Under the pieces are notes generated by a model. That model was not told the origin of the DNA. It made no database searches and saw only the letters and a program-made list of their open reading frames with translations. Below, piece by piece: positions 16,673-24,664 of a stretch of 56,044 bases of DNA. The stretch covers positions 1 to 56,044 of the forward strand of contig DWXE01000018.1 in assembly GCA_019119355.1 (NCBI GenBank). The letters run 5' to 3'. This stretch comes from Candidatus Eisenbergiella merdigallinarum. Its GTDB lineage: Bacteria > Bacillota > Clostridia > Lachnospirales > Lachnospiraceae. Position 1 is the first letter of the stretch. Each line of letters begins with the position of its first letter. The position numbers and the translations under genes are program-made.

Positions 16673-16702
16673 ATAACCTGCCTCGCTTTTCTTGATAGTC
16701 TG

Positions 16703-16708
16703 ATTATA
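16703..16708 (-). promoter_or_regulatory. Extended -10 promoter of the alarmone synthetase
   Basis: Minus-strand TATAAT preceded by TGG (extended -10), about 30 nt upstream of the start. No good -35 box at 17 bp. Confidence 0.6.
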
Positions 16709-16918
16709 CCATACGGGAAACGCAAATATATAATTTTCACAAAAAGTTAATAAATATTCGTAGCAGTTCAGCCATGCCATTCATCATTTGACGGATTCCA
16801 CTGAATTGGCTGCGCAAAAGGCCTCTGCAAATTTATATATATTCCCGCGCCTCCCTTTTCATTCCTGTTTTGGCGGGATTCGCGGCACAACCGGCTTCCT
16901 GTTTTCCCCTTTTTCTGC

Positions 16919-16924
16919 TATAAT
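16919..16924 (+). promoter_or_regulatory. Extended -10 promoter of the 88-residue gene
   Basis: TGCTATAAT (TATAAT at 16919-16924) with only a weak TTCCTG 17 bp upstream; 36 nt before the ATG. Confidence 0.6.
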
Positions 16925-16960
16925 CGGTTATCATTCGACGATAGAAGGGAGAGATTTTCC

Positions 16961-17227
16961 ATGTTCCGTCTGTGGGCAAAAGCGTTTCGCGACAACCGGC
17001 TGCTGCAGGATGCGGTGATCTGCGACGATTCCGACGATACGCGGACGCATAAAGTATTCAACGCGCTGCATGAAGTATGCCTGAAATTCGATTTCAGCGA
17101 GCCGATCTGGCTGGAGAACAATATCCAGGAGTTCAGGCGGCATTCCAAAACCCGTTTCCGCCAGGACTCCTTCATCGAAGCCATCGAGTTCGATTATCTG
17201 GAAATTCAAATCATCGAAGAAGATTAA
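16961..17227 (+). CDS. Conserved-looking small protein, unknown
   Basis: An 88-residue protein with AGGGAGA 8 nt before its ATG and its own extended -10 promoter, so very probably real. It is soluble, rich in acidic and aromatic residues, with no signal peptide or membrane segment. The core (VFNALHEVCLKFDFSEPIWLENN, then FIEAIEFDYLEIQIIEED) looks like a compact alpha/beta fold. I believe similar short proteins occur in other Clostridia but cannot name a family. A run of A residues and the HlyIII promoter follow directly. Confidence 0.75.
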   Translation: MFRLWAKAFRDNRLLQDAVICDDSDDTRTHKVFNALHEVCLKFDFSEPIWLENNIQEFRRHSKTRFRQDSFIEAIEFDYLEIQIIEED

Positions 17228-17234
17228 AAAAAAC

Positions 17235-17294
17235 TTGACGAAGCGTATACCGGGGTGTAGTATCATCATATACTAGATGTAGTTTTAAAAACTA
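17235..17294 (+). promoter_or_regulatory. HlyIII promoter with candidate operator
   Basis: TTGACG (17235-17240), 17-bp spacer, TAGTAT (17258-17263). Just downstream of the expected start point is a perfect 15-bp palindrome, TAGTTTTaAAAACTA (17280-17294), where a repressor could block transcription. Confidence 0.7.
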
Positions 17295-17316
17295 TGTATG
17301 AAAGGTGTGGTGCTAT

Positions 17317-17967
17317 ATGACAATTGTAATCAGGGAACCCGGCAGCGCAATTACCCATTTCATCGCCATGCTGATGGCGCTGGTGGCGGCCGCCCCTCTT
17401 TTGATCAAGGCCGCCCTGACTTCCGGCGAGAGCAGCTTCCTGGCCATGGCCGTTTTCATGGCCAGCATGGTTCTGCTGTACGCGGCCAGCGCGACCTATC
17501 ATTCCGTCAATGTGCCGGCGAGGATCCTGAAGATCTTCCGCAAAGTGGATCACATGATGATCTTCGTTCTCATCGCCGGCACCTACACTCCCGTATGCCT
17601 GATCACCCTGAAAGGGCCGCAGGGGTACGCCCTTCTGGCCGCCGTCTGGGGGATCGCACTGGCGGGGATCCTGATCAAAGCGGTCTGGATCACCTGCCCG
17701 AAATGGTTTTCTTCCATTCTCTATATTTCCATGGGCTGGGCCTGCCTGTCCGTCGCGGGGCAGCTTTTTACCCTCCTCTCCACCCCGGCGTTCCTCTGGC
17801 TTTTGGCAGGCGGCGTCCTGTACACCCTGGGAGGGATCCTGTACGCCTTAAAGCTGCCCTTCTTCAACGCCCGGCACAGGTACTTCGGATCCCATGAGAT
17901 CTTCCATCTGTTCGTCATGGCCGGAAGCATCTGCCACTTCATCTTCATGTTCGGATACGTGGTCTGA
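17317..17967 (+). CDS. HlyIII/PAQR-family membrane protein
   Basis: A 216-residue integral membrane protein with seven hydrophobic segments of the hemolysin III (YqfA/PAQR) family. The conserved metal-site residues are visible: SATYHS after helix 2, KVDHMMIFVLIAGTYTP, and the C-terminal SHEIFHLFVMAGSICHF with two His. Family members are implicated in membrane-lipid homeostasis and some are hydrolases; the exact role here is unknown. I prefer the ATG at 17317; a GTG four codons earlier is possible. Its last 120 bp overlap the 3' end of the convergent histidine kinase gene. Confidence 0.9.
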   Translation: MTIVIREPGSAITHFIAMLMALVAAAPLLIKAALTSGESSFLAMAVFMASMVLLYAASATYHSVNVPARILKIFRKVDHMMIFVLIAGTYTPVCLITLKGPQGYALLAAVWGIALAGILIKAVWITCPKWFSSILYISMGWACLSVAGQLFTLLSTPAFLWLLAGGVLYTLGGILYALKLPFFNARHRYFGSHEIFHLFVMAGSICHFIFMFGYVV

Positions 17968-20139
17968 ATCCCCCCGGTCTTCCGGGAGGCGGACCGAAAC
18001 CAGGAAGGTATCCCCCGCCGTTTCGATGGCGAAGGTTCCGTTGCAGGCCTGGGTGAAGCTCTTCGCGATGGAGAGCCCCAGGCCGCTTCCGCCGTCCGTC
18101 CTGCTCTCATCCCCCCTCACAAACCGCTCCGCGAAGTCCACGCCCGGCCTGAGCTCATCCCGGGACGTATTGCGGATCCTCACTTCCACGAACCCATCCT
18201 CCTTTTTCAGCTCCAGAAAAATCCGGGAACCTTCCAGTGAATATTTCAGCGCGTTTTCGATCAGGTTGGCGAACACCCGGTACATACGCTGTCCGTCCGC
18301 CCGGACCATGGCGGGCTCTTCCGGAATGTAAGTCCGCAGCTTCAGCTTCGACGACTCTATGGCGTCCTTTCGATCCGCCAGCGTCTGGCGCAGCATTCTG
18401 GCCAGATCCAGCCGTTCCATCTTCAGCGGCAGCTGCCCGGAGGCCGCCCGGCTCACTTCGAAGACATCCTGCACGATTTCCCTCAGCCGTTCCGATTTCT
18501 GAGCCAGAATCCTTCCGTAATCCCGCAGATGTTCCGGCAGATCCTCCGCCTTGTTCAGCAGATCCACATAGCTGATGATGGAGGTCAGCGGCGTCTTGAT
18601 ATCGTGAGACACGTTTGTGACCAGCTCCACCTTCATCCGCTCGCTCTTCATCCGTTCTTCCACGGCCTTTTCCAGCCCATCCGAAAGGGAGGACACTTCC
18701 CGCACCAGCTCCGCCAGATCCGGATCCGCGGGCAGCCGGCAGGCATCGGGCTGTCTCTTTTCGCAGATTTCACGGATGCGGCCGTTTAAAATCCCCAGAT
18801 CTTCCGCCGTTTCCTTCTGCTTCCGGATTCCGCAATACAGCGTCAGGATCAGCTCCAGGACGTCCGCCGCGGCCAGGGCCAGAAAGAGAGCCGCCCACTG
18901 GGCCCGGTTTTCCAGGGTGAGGAGCGCCGCCGCGAACAGGACCGGCACGGCCAGCGCCAGCAGAAACGGGACGCCGAACAGGCTTTCCATCCTCTTTTGT
19001 ATGCCCATCCCGCTCCTTCTGACCTGCACGAGGGAGAGCAGACCGGCCGTCAGGCTGCTCTCATACAGCCTCTGGCCCCAGCGAATATCCAGCCAGATCA
19101 GCCATGCCGCCCACACCGCCAGAAGGCAGAGCAGGGCGTCCGTCCACGCGTCCCTCCAGATGTTTTGCCAGTACTGCGCCTGAATCCAGACGACAGCCCC
19201 CAGCGCGATCAGCCGAAGCTCCCCGGGAATTTTTCCCAGACAGCGTCCCAGCGCTTCTTTCAGCCTTTTTCGCTCCTTCTCTCCCAGCCATGCCAGCCCC
19301 AGGCATATCGCGGCGACGGATACGGCTACTCCGTAACCGTCGAAATAGAGCCTGTTTTCCCGGTGATCTTTCCAGATCCGGTAAAAGGTTCCGCCCCAGC
19401 TGCCTCCGTCCAGATAGCGGACGGGAAGGGCCCGCACCGCCAGGGTGATCTCGCTGGTCTTCCAGCCCTTCGGAAGGACGTAGTTTTCATAGCCGGGCAC
19501 CCTCCAGTGCAGGCCGTCGTCCTCGTAAATCCCGTCCCCGTACACATCCTGCTGCGTCCAGTTTCGATAGATCTCCGCCCTGTTCCCGTCGAATTTCAGC
19601 AGGAAATCGTACTGGTCCGGCAGCGCGTTGTCAGGTCCGCCGATGGTCTGTCCGTTCAGGTTGTCGTACAGCACCTTCCCGTCCTGTTTCAGTTCATAGA
19701 GCAGGTTCTGATCGGTTTCAAACCGCTCCAGGAAGGCCTCCGCGCTCTGCCGGATCTCTTCCTCCGTCCATGCTTCCGCCCCTGCGGGTTCCGACGATTC
19801 CGTCGCTTCCACCGTACCGAAGACGATCTCCGCCGTACCGCCCTCCGCGGCCCTCGCCACAACGGTGGATTCCACCGCGGATTCCGCCGCGGTTCCCGCA
19901 CCGTATACCGGCTGGCCCGCTCCGATGCGGATCAGGCCCTCCAGCACGTCCGACACTTCGCTGCGAAACCAGGGCGTTTCCTCCCAGGAGCCGTCCCGGT
20001 TCATCACCGCCCTGCATTCGGCCACCCCTCCCAGCACCCGGACCGGGTTGAAGACCGCGCAGACGGTCAGGATGGAGACGCCCGCCGCCCAAAAGGCCAT
20101 GCTCATCGTTCCCTTACTTTTTTTCCATTTTGTATCCAA
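17848..20139 (-). CDS. Sensor histidine kinase
   Basis: A 763-residue membrane kinase. One N-terminal hydrophobic helix, a large extracytoplasmic region (about 40-255), then several membrane segments (about 265-430) and a cytoplasmic kinase. The H-box is VTNVSHDIKTPLTSII (His about 510), the N-box NLIENALKYS and the G-box GGSGLGLSIAKSF. It should phosphorylate the adjacent OmpR-type regulator, whose gene overlaps its start by 26 bp. The kinase fold ends near FLVSVRLPEDRG; the last ~40 residues are a charged tail encoded antisense to the HlyIII gene. Signal unknown. Confidence 0.92.
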   Translation of the reverse strand: MDTKWKKSKGTMSMAFWAAGVSILTVCAVFNPVRVLGGVAECRAVMNRDGSWEETPWFRSEVSDVLEGLIRIGAGQPVYGAGTAAESAVESTVVARAAEGGTAEIVFGTVEATESSEPAGAEAWTEEEIRQSAEAFLERFETDQNLLYELKQDGKVLYDNLNGQTIGGPDNALPDQYDFLLKFDGNRAEIYRNWTQQDVYGDGIYEDDGLHWRVPGYENYVLPKGWKTSEITLAVRALPVRYLDGGSWGGTFYRIWKDHRENRLYFDGYGVAVSVAAICLGLAWLGEKERKRLKEALGRCLGKIPGELRLIALGAVVWIQAQYWQNIWRDAWTDALLCLLAVWAAWLIWLDIRWGQRLYESSLTAGLLSLVQVRRSGMGIQKRMESLFGVPFLLALAVPVLFAAALLTLENRAQWAALFLALAAADVLELILTLYCGIRKQKETAEDLGILNGRIREICEKRQPDACRLPADPDLAELVREVSSLSDGLEKAVEERMKSERMKVELVTNVSHDIKTPLTSIISYVDLLNKAEDLPEHLRDYGRILAQKSERLREIVQDVFEVSRAASGQLPLKMERLDLARMLRQTLADRKDAIESSKLKLRTYIPEEPAMVRADGQRMYRVFANLIENALKYSLEGSRIFLELKKEDGFVEVRIRNTSRDELRPGVDFAERFVRGDESRTDGGSGLGLSIAKSFTQACNGTFAIETAGDTFLVSVRLPEDRGDSDHVSEHEDEVADASGHDEQMEDLMGSEVPVPGVEEGQL

Positions 20140-20812
20140 TTCCCCACACCACCTTTATATATTCCGGTTCCCTGGAGTTGATTTCGATCTTTTCCCGAAT
20201 GCGCCGTATGTGCACCATCACCGTGTTTTCCGGGGAAAACGCCTCCTCTCCCCAGACCCGGCGGTAAATTTCTTCCGCCGGAAAAACGCGGCCCGGATTT
20301 TCCAGGAACAGCTCCAGGATTTTCGTCTCCGTGGCCGTCAGCTTCACGGGCTCCCCGTCCACGTACAGAGTCTTTTCCTTCCGGCTGTAGGAAAGCCGGC
20401 CGTTTTCCAGCCGGTCCTCCCGTTCCCGCTCGTGCACGCTTCCCAGGCTCATATAGCGCCGCAGATGGCTCCGGACCCGGGCCGCCAGCTCCTGGGGACG
20501 GTACGGCTTGGTGACGTAATCGTCAGCCCCCATGGACAGCCCCAGAATCTTGTCCGATTCCTCTCCCTTCGCGCTGAGCACGATCACGGGCAGGTTTTTC
20601 TGCTCCCGGATTTTGAGCAGGGCGGAAAGCCCGTCCAGCTTCGGCATCATCACGTCCATGAGGATCAGATGAACCTCCCGGTTCATCAGGATGTCCAGAG
20701 CCTCCAGGCCGTCATATGCCTTCCATACCCGATATCCCTCCTTTTCCAGCAAAATAGCGATGGCTTTCACGATTTCCCTGTCGTCATCCACGACGAGTAC
20801 GCATTCGTTCAT
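20114..20812 (-). CDS. OmpR/VanR-type response regulator
   Basis: A 232-residue two-domain regulator. The receiver has the acidic pocket (VVDDD), phospho-acceptor D53 in ILMDVMMP, T/S in VLSAK and the conserved Lys in VTKPY. The C-terminal winged helix (about 135-230) has LTATETKILELFLENPGRV and the recognition segment VMVHIRRIREKIE. It should receive phosphate from the overlapping kinase and bind direct repeats. An 11-bp-spaced repeat upstream of its own promoter suggests autoregulation. Confidence 0.94.
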   Translation of the reverse strand: MNECVLVVDDDREIVKAIAILLEKEGYRVWKAYDGLEALDILMNREVHLILMDVMMPKLDGLSALLKIREQKNLPVIVLSAKGEESDKILGLSMGADDYVTKPYRPQELAARVRSHLRRYMSLGSVHEREREDRLENGRLSYSRKEKTLYVDGEPVKLTATETKILELFLENPGRVFPAEEIYRRVWGEEAFSPENTVMVHIRRIREKIEINSREPEYIKVVWGIGYKMEKK

Positions 20813-20851
20813 AGTTTCAGTTCCCTCCGGGTTCTCCGTTTGTACGGGTAC

Positions 20852-20907
20852 AGGATACCACCCCGCCCTTACATTTCAGTCCATCCAAATCTTACGATTT
20901 TCTTACG
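20852..20907 (-). promoter_or_regulatory. Response-regulator promoter with 11-bp direct repeat
   Basis: Minus-strand CGTAAGA occurs twice with exact 11-bp spacing (20907-20901 and 20896-20890). About 33 bp downstream is a poor -10, TATCCT (20857-20852), with no -35 match. One-turn spacing upstream of a weak promoter is typical of sites activated by OmpR-family regulators. Confidence 0.55.
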
Positions 20908-20934
20908 GTTTTGACAAGCCGGCGCAGAAAGATA

Positions 20935-20968
20935 CAGGGCGGCATGGCCTTTCGGCCATGCCGCCCTG
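20935..20968 (-). terminator. galE terminator
   Basis: A perfect 15-bp stem, CAGGGCGGCATGGCC / GGCCATGCCGCCCTG, loop of four, 27 bp past the galE stop. The minus-strand U-tract is short (UAUCUUUC). Confidence 0.75.
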
Positions 20969-20995
20969 CGCGAACGGGTCGTTTCCTTAAGGGGA

Positions 20996-22012
20996 TCAGT
21001 CGTCGTATCCGTTGGGGTTCTGGGACTGCCATCTCCAGGAGTCCTCGCACATCTCCCGGATGCCGTACTGGGCCTTCCAGCCCAGCTCCCGCTCCGCCTT
21101 GCCCGCGTCGGAATAGCAGGTGGCGATATCGCCGGGACGGCGGGGTTTGATGGCGTAGGGGATCTTCACGCCGGTAGCCGCCTCGAAGTTCTTAACGATA
21201 TCCAGCACGCTGTAGCCCTTGCCGGTCCCCAGATTGTAAATATTTAAGCCCGAATTGTCCTCGATCTTCTTCAGGGCCTTCACATGCCCCTTCGCCAGGT
21301 CCACCACGTGGATGTAATCCCGGACTCCGGTGCCGTCCGGCGTGTCGTAATCGTTGCCGAATACGCCCAGCTCCCTGAGCTTGCCTACGGCCACCTGCGT
21401 CACATAGGGCATCAGGTTGTTGGGAATGCCGTTGGGATTTTCCCCGATCAGGCCGCTCTTATGGGCGCCGATGGGGTTGAAGTAGCGCAGCAGCACCACG
21501 TTCCATTCCGGATCCGCTTTCTGGATGTCCGTCAGGATCTGCTCCAGCATGGATTTCGTCCAGCCGTAGGGATTCGTGCACTGTCCCTTCGGGCACTCTT
21601 CCGTGATCGGGATCTGCGCCGGGTCGCCGTACACCGTGGCTGAAGAGGAGAATATGATGTTCTTCACCCCGTGCTTTCTCATCACGTCCACCAGGGTGAG
21701 AGTTCCCGCGATATTGTTCTCGTAATATTCCCAGGGCTTCGCTACGGATTCTCCCACCGCCTTGAGCCCCGCGAAATGAATGCAGGAATCGATCTTCTCC
21801 TTTTCGAAGACCTCGTTGAGCGCTTCCCGGTCCAGGATGTCGGCTTCGTAAAAGGGCACCGCTTTTTGGGTGATCTTTTCCACGCGCTCCAACGATTTTC
21901 TGCTGGAATTGCACAGGTTGTCCACAACGACCACATCATAGCCGGAATTCTGCAGCTCCACCACGGTATGGCTGCCGATATAGCCGGCCCCGCCAGTCAC
22001 TAAAATTGCCAT
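20996..22012 (-). CDS. galE: UDP-glucose 4-epimerase
   Basis: GalE interconverts UDP-glucose and UDP-galactose using tightly bound NAD. The 338-residue product matches the family length. It shows [16 protein letters not shown] at the N terminus, the catalytic YGWTK (Tyr/Lys) and the C-terminal substrate region with [13 protein letters not shown] start at the ATG at 22010-22012, since GGAGGAGAAGGAA lies right before it; an ATG five codons earlier would sit within that ribosome site. It follows a sugar-nucleotidyltransferase gene by about 80 bp, so the two probably supply UDP-hexoses together. Confidence 0.96.
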   Translation of the reverse strand: MAILVTGGAGYIGSHTVVELQNSGYDVVVVDNLCNSSRKSLERVEKITQKAVPFYEADILDREALNEVFEKEKIDSCIHFAGLKAVGESVAKPWEYYENNIAGTLTLVDVMRKHGVKNIIFSSSATVYGDPAQIPITEECPKGQCTNPYGWTKSMLEQILTDIQKADPEWNVVLLRYFNPIGAHKSGLIGENPNGIPNNLMPYVTQVAVGKLRELGVFGNDYDTPDGTGVRDYIHVVDLAKGHVKALKKIEDNSGLNIYNLGTGKGYSVLDIVKNFEAATGVKIPYAIKPRRPGDIATCYSDAGKAERELGWKAQYGIREMCEDSWRWQSQNPNGYDD

Positions 22013-22090
22013 TTCCTTCTCCTCCATTCGCCATTCGCCGGCAGCCTGTCCGTCCCGTTTTCCGTCAGGCGGCCCGCCCTGTCTTTTCTT

Positions 22091-23008
22091 TTACCACAGA
22101 ACATCCGGATAAACGCCGGCCTCTTTCAGCTTGCGGATGGACTCCATGACAAAGGGCTTGTCCTCCTTGTAGGTGACCCCGAACCACTTGTCCGCGGAAT
22201 GCAGCACTTCCACCGTGGCCTTGCCCGCCCTGAGCAGGCGGTCCACCTCGATGGGCAGATAGCACTCGGATTTCAGCGGATTCTTCTCCACTTCCTCCGC
22301 AAAGAACCTGTCCAGCGCCCCTTCCAGCTCCTTTAAGATGCTGGGGGAGAACGCCCACATATTCATGGAAACGGGCGTATCCAGGGGAAGCGGAACCCAG
22401 GTTTTTCCGTCGTCCTCCGTGTAAGCGGCCCCGTCCGCCGTCCGCACGATTTTGGTCCTCTCCGCGATCTCCTGCAGATAGCCGTCCTCGTCCGTGACGC
22501 AGACGCCGCGCGCTACGGATCCGTTCTCCGTCAGCGTGTTGCCCAGCTGATAGCCCACCATGGCGTAGCGGTATTTCTCATCGTCCTCATGGGTAGTGAG
22601 GAAGCGGTACAGCTCTTCGAAAGCGCTGCGGCCGTAGTAGTCGTCCGCGTTGATCACCGCGAAGGGCCGATCCACCACATCCTTGCAGCACAGGATCGCG
22701 TGAGCGGTCCCCCAGGGCTTCACCCTGCCCTCCGGGATCCGAAATCCCTCCGGAACCCGATCCAGCTCCTGAAAGACGTATTCCACTTCCACGTGCCCGC
22801 TGACCGCGTCTCCGACGCATTCCCGGAAATCCTTCTCGTTCTCCTTCTTAATGATGAAAACGACCTTTCCGAACCCCGCTCTGACCGCGTCGTAGATCGA
22901 AAAATCGATGATCTTGTGCCCCTTATCGTCCACAGGATCGATCTGCTTTAACCCGCCGTAGCGGCTTCCCATGCCCGCCGCCAGAATCACCAATACCGGT
23001 TTCTCCAT
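22091..23008 (-). CDS. Sugar-phosphate nucleotidyltransferase-like protein
   Basis: A 305-residue GT-A-fold nucleotidyltransferase with the signature LAAGMGSRYGGLKQID near the N terminus and a metal-binding INADDYYG. Such enzymes join NTPs to sugar-1-phosphates. It differs in length and tail from standard GalU. The neighbouring galE suggests a UDP-hexose or related product, but the sugar cannot be read from sequence. The C-terminal half (KNPLKSECYLPIEVDRLL) is not a left-handed helix acyl domain. It has GGAGGGA before its ATG and a good promoter at 23173-23201. Confidence 0.85.
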   Translation of the reverse strand: MEKPVLVILAAGMGSRYGGLKQIDPVDDKGHKIIDFSIYDAVRAGFGKVVFIIKKENEKDFRECVGDAVSGHVEVEYVFQELDRVPEGFRIPEGRVKPWGTAHAILCCKDVVDRPFAVINADDYYGRSAFEELYRFLTTHEDDEKYRYAMVGYQLGNTLTENGSVARGVCVTDEDGYLQEIAERTKIVRTADGAAYTEDDGKTWVPLPLDTPVSMNMWAFSPSILKELEGALDRFFAEEVEKNPLKSECYLPIEVDRLLRAGKATVEVLHSADKWFGVTYKEDKPFVMESIRKLKEAGVYPDVLW

Positions 23009-23172
23009 TTGTTCCCTCCTATTTTAACCGGGAGCCCCCTTTTTCACAATCCCGCCATGTTGGCAGGACCTGTCGAAATGTTAAACGGCTTCCCCATTTT
23101 TCTTTGGAACCGGGCGCCGCTGAAACTGCCTGACCACAAGGATGCCCGCGCCGTAGCCCCTCCTGCGTTCTG

Positions 23173-23201
23173 ATTATACCACGGTTCCTTCCAAACCACA
23201 A
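23173..23201 (-). promoter_or_regulatory. Promoter of the nucleotidyltransferase-galE unit
   Basis: Minus-strand TTGTGG (23196-23201), 17-bp spacer, TATAAT (23173-23178) with TGG extension; leader of about 155 nt. Confidence 0.7.
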
Positions 23202-23240
23202 CCGCAGTGGGAAACCGCATCCGCGCCATGGCCGGCAAAA

Positions 23241-23271
23241 GGGGAAGCGGGTCCTTTCAACCCTCTTCCCC
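23241..23271 (-). terminator. Terminator of the five-gene Gfo-MFS-birA operon
   Basis: GGGGAAG-c-GGGT, loop CCTTTCA, ACCC-t-CTTCCCC: an 11-bp stem with one mismatch, 12 bp after the GNAT stop, followed on the minus strand by UUUU. Confidence 0.75.
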
Positions 23272-23282
23272 TTCGATCTGCG

Positions 23283-23834
23283 TCACTCCAGCAGAAGCCC
23301 CATGAGGATTTCGTCGCAAACGGTTCCGTCCGGAAGGCGAAAGGCGTTGCGGATCCGGCCCCATGGCTCAAATCCCAGCTTTTCGTACAGGCGGATCGCC
23401 CTTTCATTGTCCCCGTATACGCCCAGTTCCAGCTGGGAATAGCCCATAGCGGCTGCGGCCCGGACGGCCTCCTCCATCAGCAGCCGCCCCAGCCCCATTC
23501 CCCAGTATTCTTTCACCAACGCGATTCCCACGCCGGCCCTGTGCCGGATTTTCCGGCGCAGGCCCTGGGGATTGATCCCCACGTTGCCGGCCAGTTCCCC
23601 GTCCACCAGCGCATTGATCATCATCGCCCCCGGATCTTTTAGAGACGACTCCAGATAGCTGATTTCCTCCTCCACGGTCATGGTCACTTCCTCCGGCAGC
23701 CGGAGCATGAAATGGGTTTCCGCCGCCGTCCGTTTCAGATAGTCCAGCATCCGCTGCGCGTCCGCAGGCTCAGGGCTTTTCAAAACGCAGATTCTCCCAT
23801 CCGCCAGGCGCACCTGTTTTTCCTGAAATCTCAT
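23283..23834 (-). CDS. GNAT-family N-acetyltransferase
   Basis: A 183-residue acetyl-CoA-dependent acetyltransferase. The pyrophosphate-binding loop is EYWGMGLGRLLMEEAV, preceded by a beta strand (AGVGIALVKE) and followed by LELGVYGDNERAIRLYEKLGFEPWG, the usual C-terminal GNAT segment. It resembles the RimI/phosphinothricin-type branch, but the substrate is unknown. I start at the ATG eight codons inside the longest frame because AGGAGGGA precedes it. Last gene of the operon running from the Gfo/Idh gene; 29 bp separate it from the gene above. Confidence 0.88.
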   Translation of the reverse strand: MRFQEKQVRLADGRICVLKSPEPADAQRMLDYLKRTAAETHFMLRLPEEVTMTVEEEISYLESSLKDPGAMMINALVDGELAGNVGINPQGLRRKIRHRAGVGIALVKEYWGMGLGRLLMEEAVRAAAAMGYSQLELGVYGDNERAIRLYEKLGFEPWGRIRNAFRLPDGTVCDEILMGLLLE

Positions 23835-23863
23835 CGTCCGTCCCTCCTGACTTTCCATGAATC

Positions 23864-24652
23864 CTAAAGTTCCACCGCTTTCCCCGCCGCAGGCTTCGCC
23901 ACCCGTATCCGGGGAAACCGTTCGTCCATCCGCTTTTTAAAGCTCTTCGTGTTCACGCTGCGGGAGACGGGCGGGAAGGCGTCGTCGAAGTGATCCAGCA
24001 AAACGCGCCGGGGCCGCAGCCGTTCCACGATCCGCAGCGCCTCCCCGGTGGGATCGCTGCAGCCCTGAAAGGGGAGGATCAGAAGATCCGCGCCCTCCGG
24101 GTACGGCGTTTCGGGCATAAGCCCCATGCTCCCCATCAAAAGGACGGTCTTCCCCTCCGCCCGGATCTCGTAGAGAAGCGTCTGTCCGCCTTCCGGGAAA
24201 CGCCTGTTCAGCCAGGCCAGGGACAGCGCGTTTCTCCAGTAGCGCGCGATCCTCGGAGAAAGAAGCGTCTTCACGGCGGTCCGTCCGGGGCGGGCGTGAC
24301 GGCCCTCCCACACCTTCACGGAGACCTCGCCGATCCGGATGCAGTCCCCGGGCTTCACCTCCACCACCCGGCCCGCGTCCTCCAGCATGTCGTCCAGGGT
24401 GGAAGCTGCCACGCTGCCGCAGTAGACGGTGGCGTCCCCCCGCGGCTCCCCCTCTTCCCCCTCCAGAAGTTCCGGCACCTCCATCAGATGATCCAGATGT
24501 CCGTGGGTGATGAAGATGAGTTCATCGTCCATAAAATCTTCCAGGCAGTTGGGGTTCTCCCCTCCCAAAAGCTGCACGAACGGATCGAACAAAAGCCTTT
24601 CTCCGGCCGCTTCGATCCGGATCGCGGCCGCGCCCAGCCATGTGATTTTCAT
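23864..24652 (-). CDS. Metallo-beta-lactamase-fold hydrolase
   Basis: A 262-residue MBL-superfamily protein. The metal motif is THGHLDH, preceded by FDPF. Later conserved positions include WEGRHARPG and LLDHFDD. The fold and size resemble the UlaG-like or YcbL-like cytoplasmic hydrolases acting on phosphodiester or lactone substrates; no specific activity can be named. AAAGGGGAAG precedes the ATG. It lies 12 bp after birA and 29 bp before the GNAT gene. Confidence 0.85.
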   Translation of the reverse strand: MKITWLGAAAIRIEAAGERLLFDPFVQLLGGENPNCLEDFMDDELIFITHGHLDHLMEVPELLEGEEGEPRGDATVYCGSVAASTLDDMLEDAGRVVEVKPGDCIRIGEVSVKVWEGRHARPGRTAVKTLLSPRIARYWRNALSLAWLNRRFPEGGQTLLYEIRAEGKTVLLMGSMGLMPETPYPEGADLLILPFQGCSDPTGEALRIVERLRPRRVLLDHFDDAFPPVSRSVNTKSFKKRMDERFPRIRVAKPAAGKAVEL

Positions 24653-24664
24653 AAGCTTCCCCTT

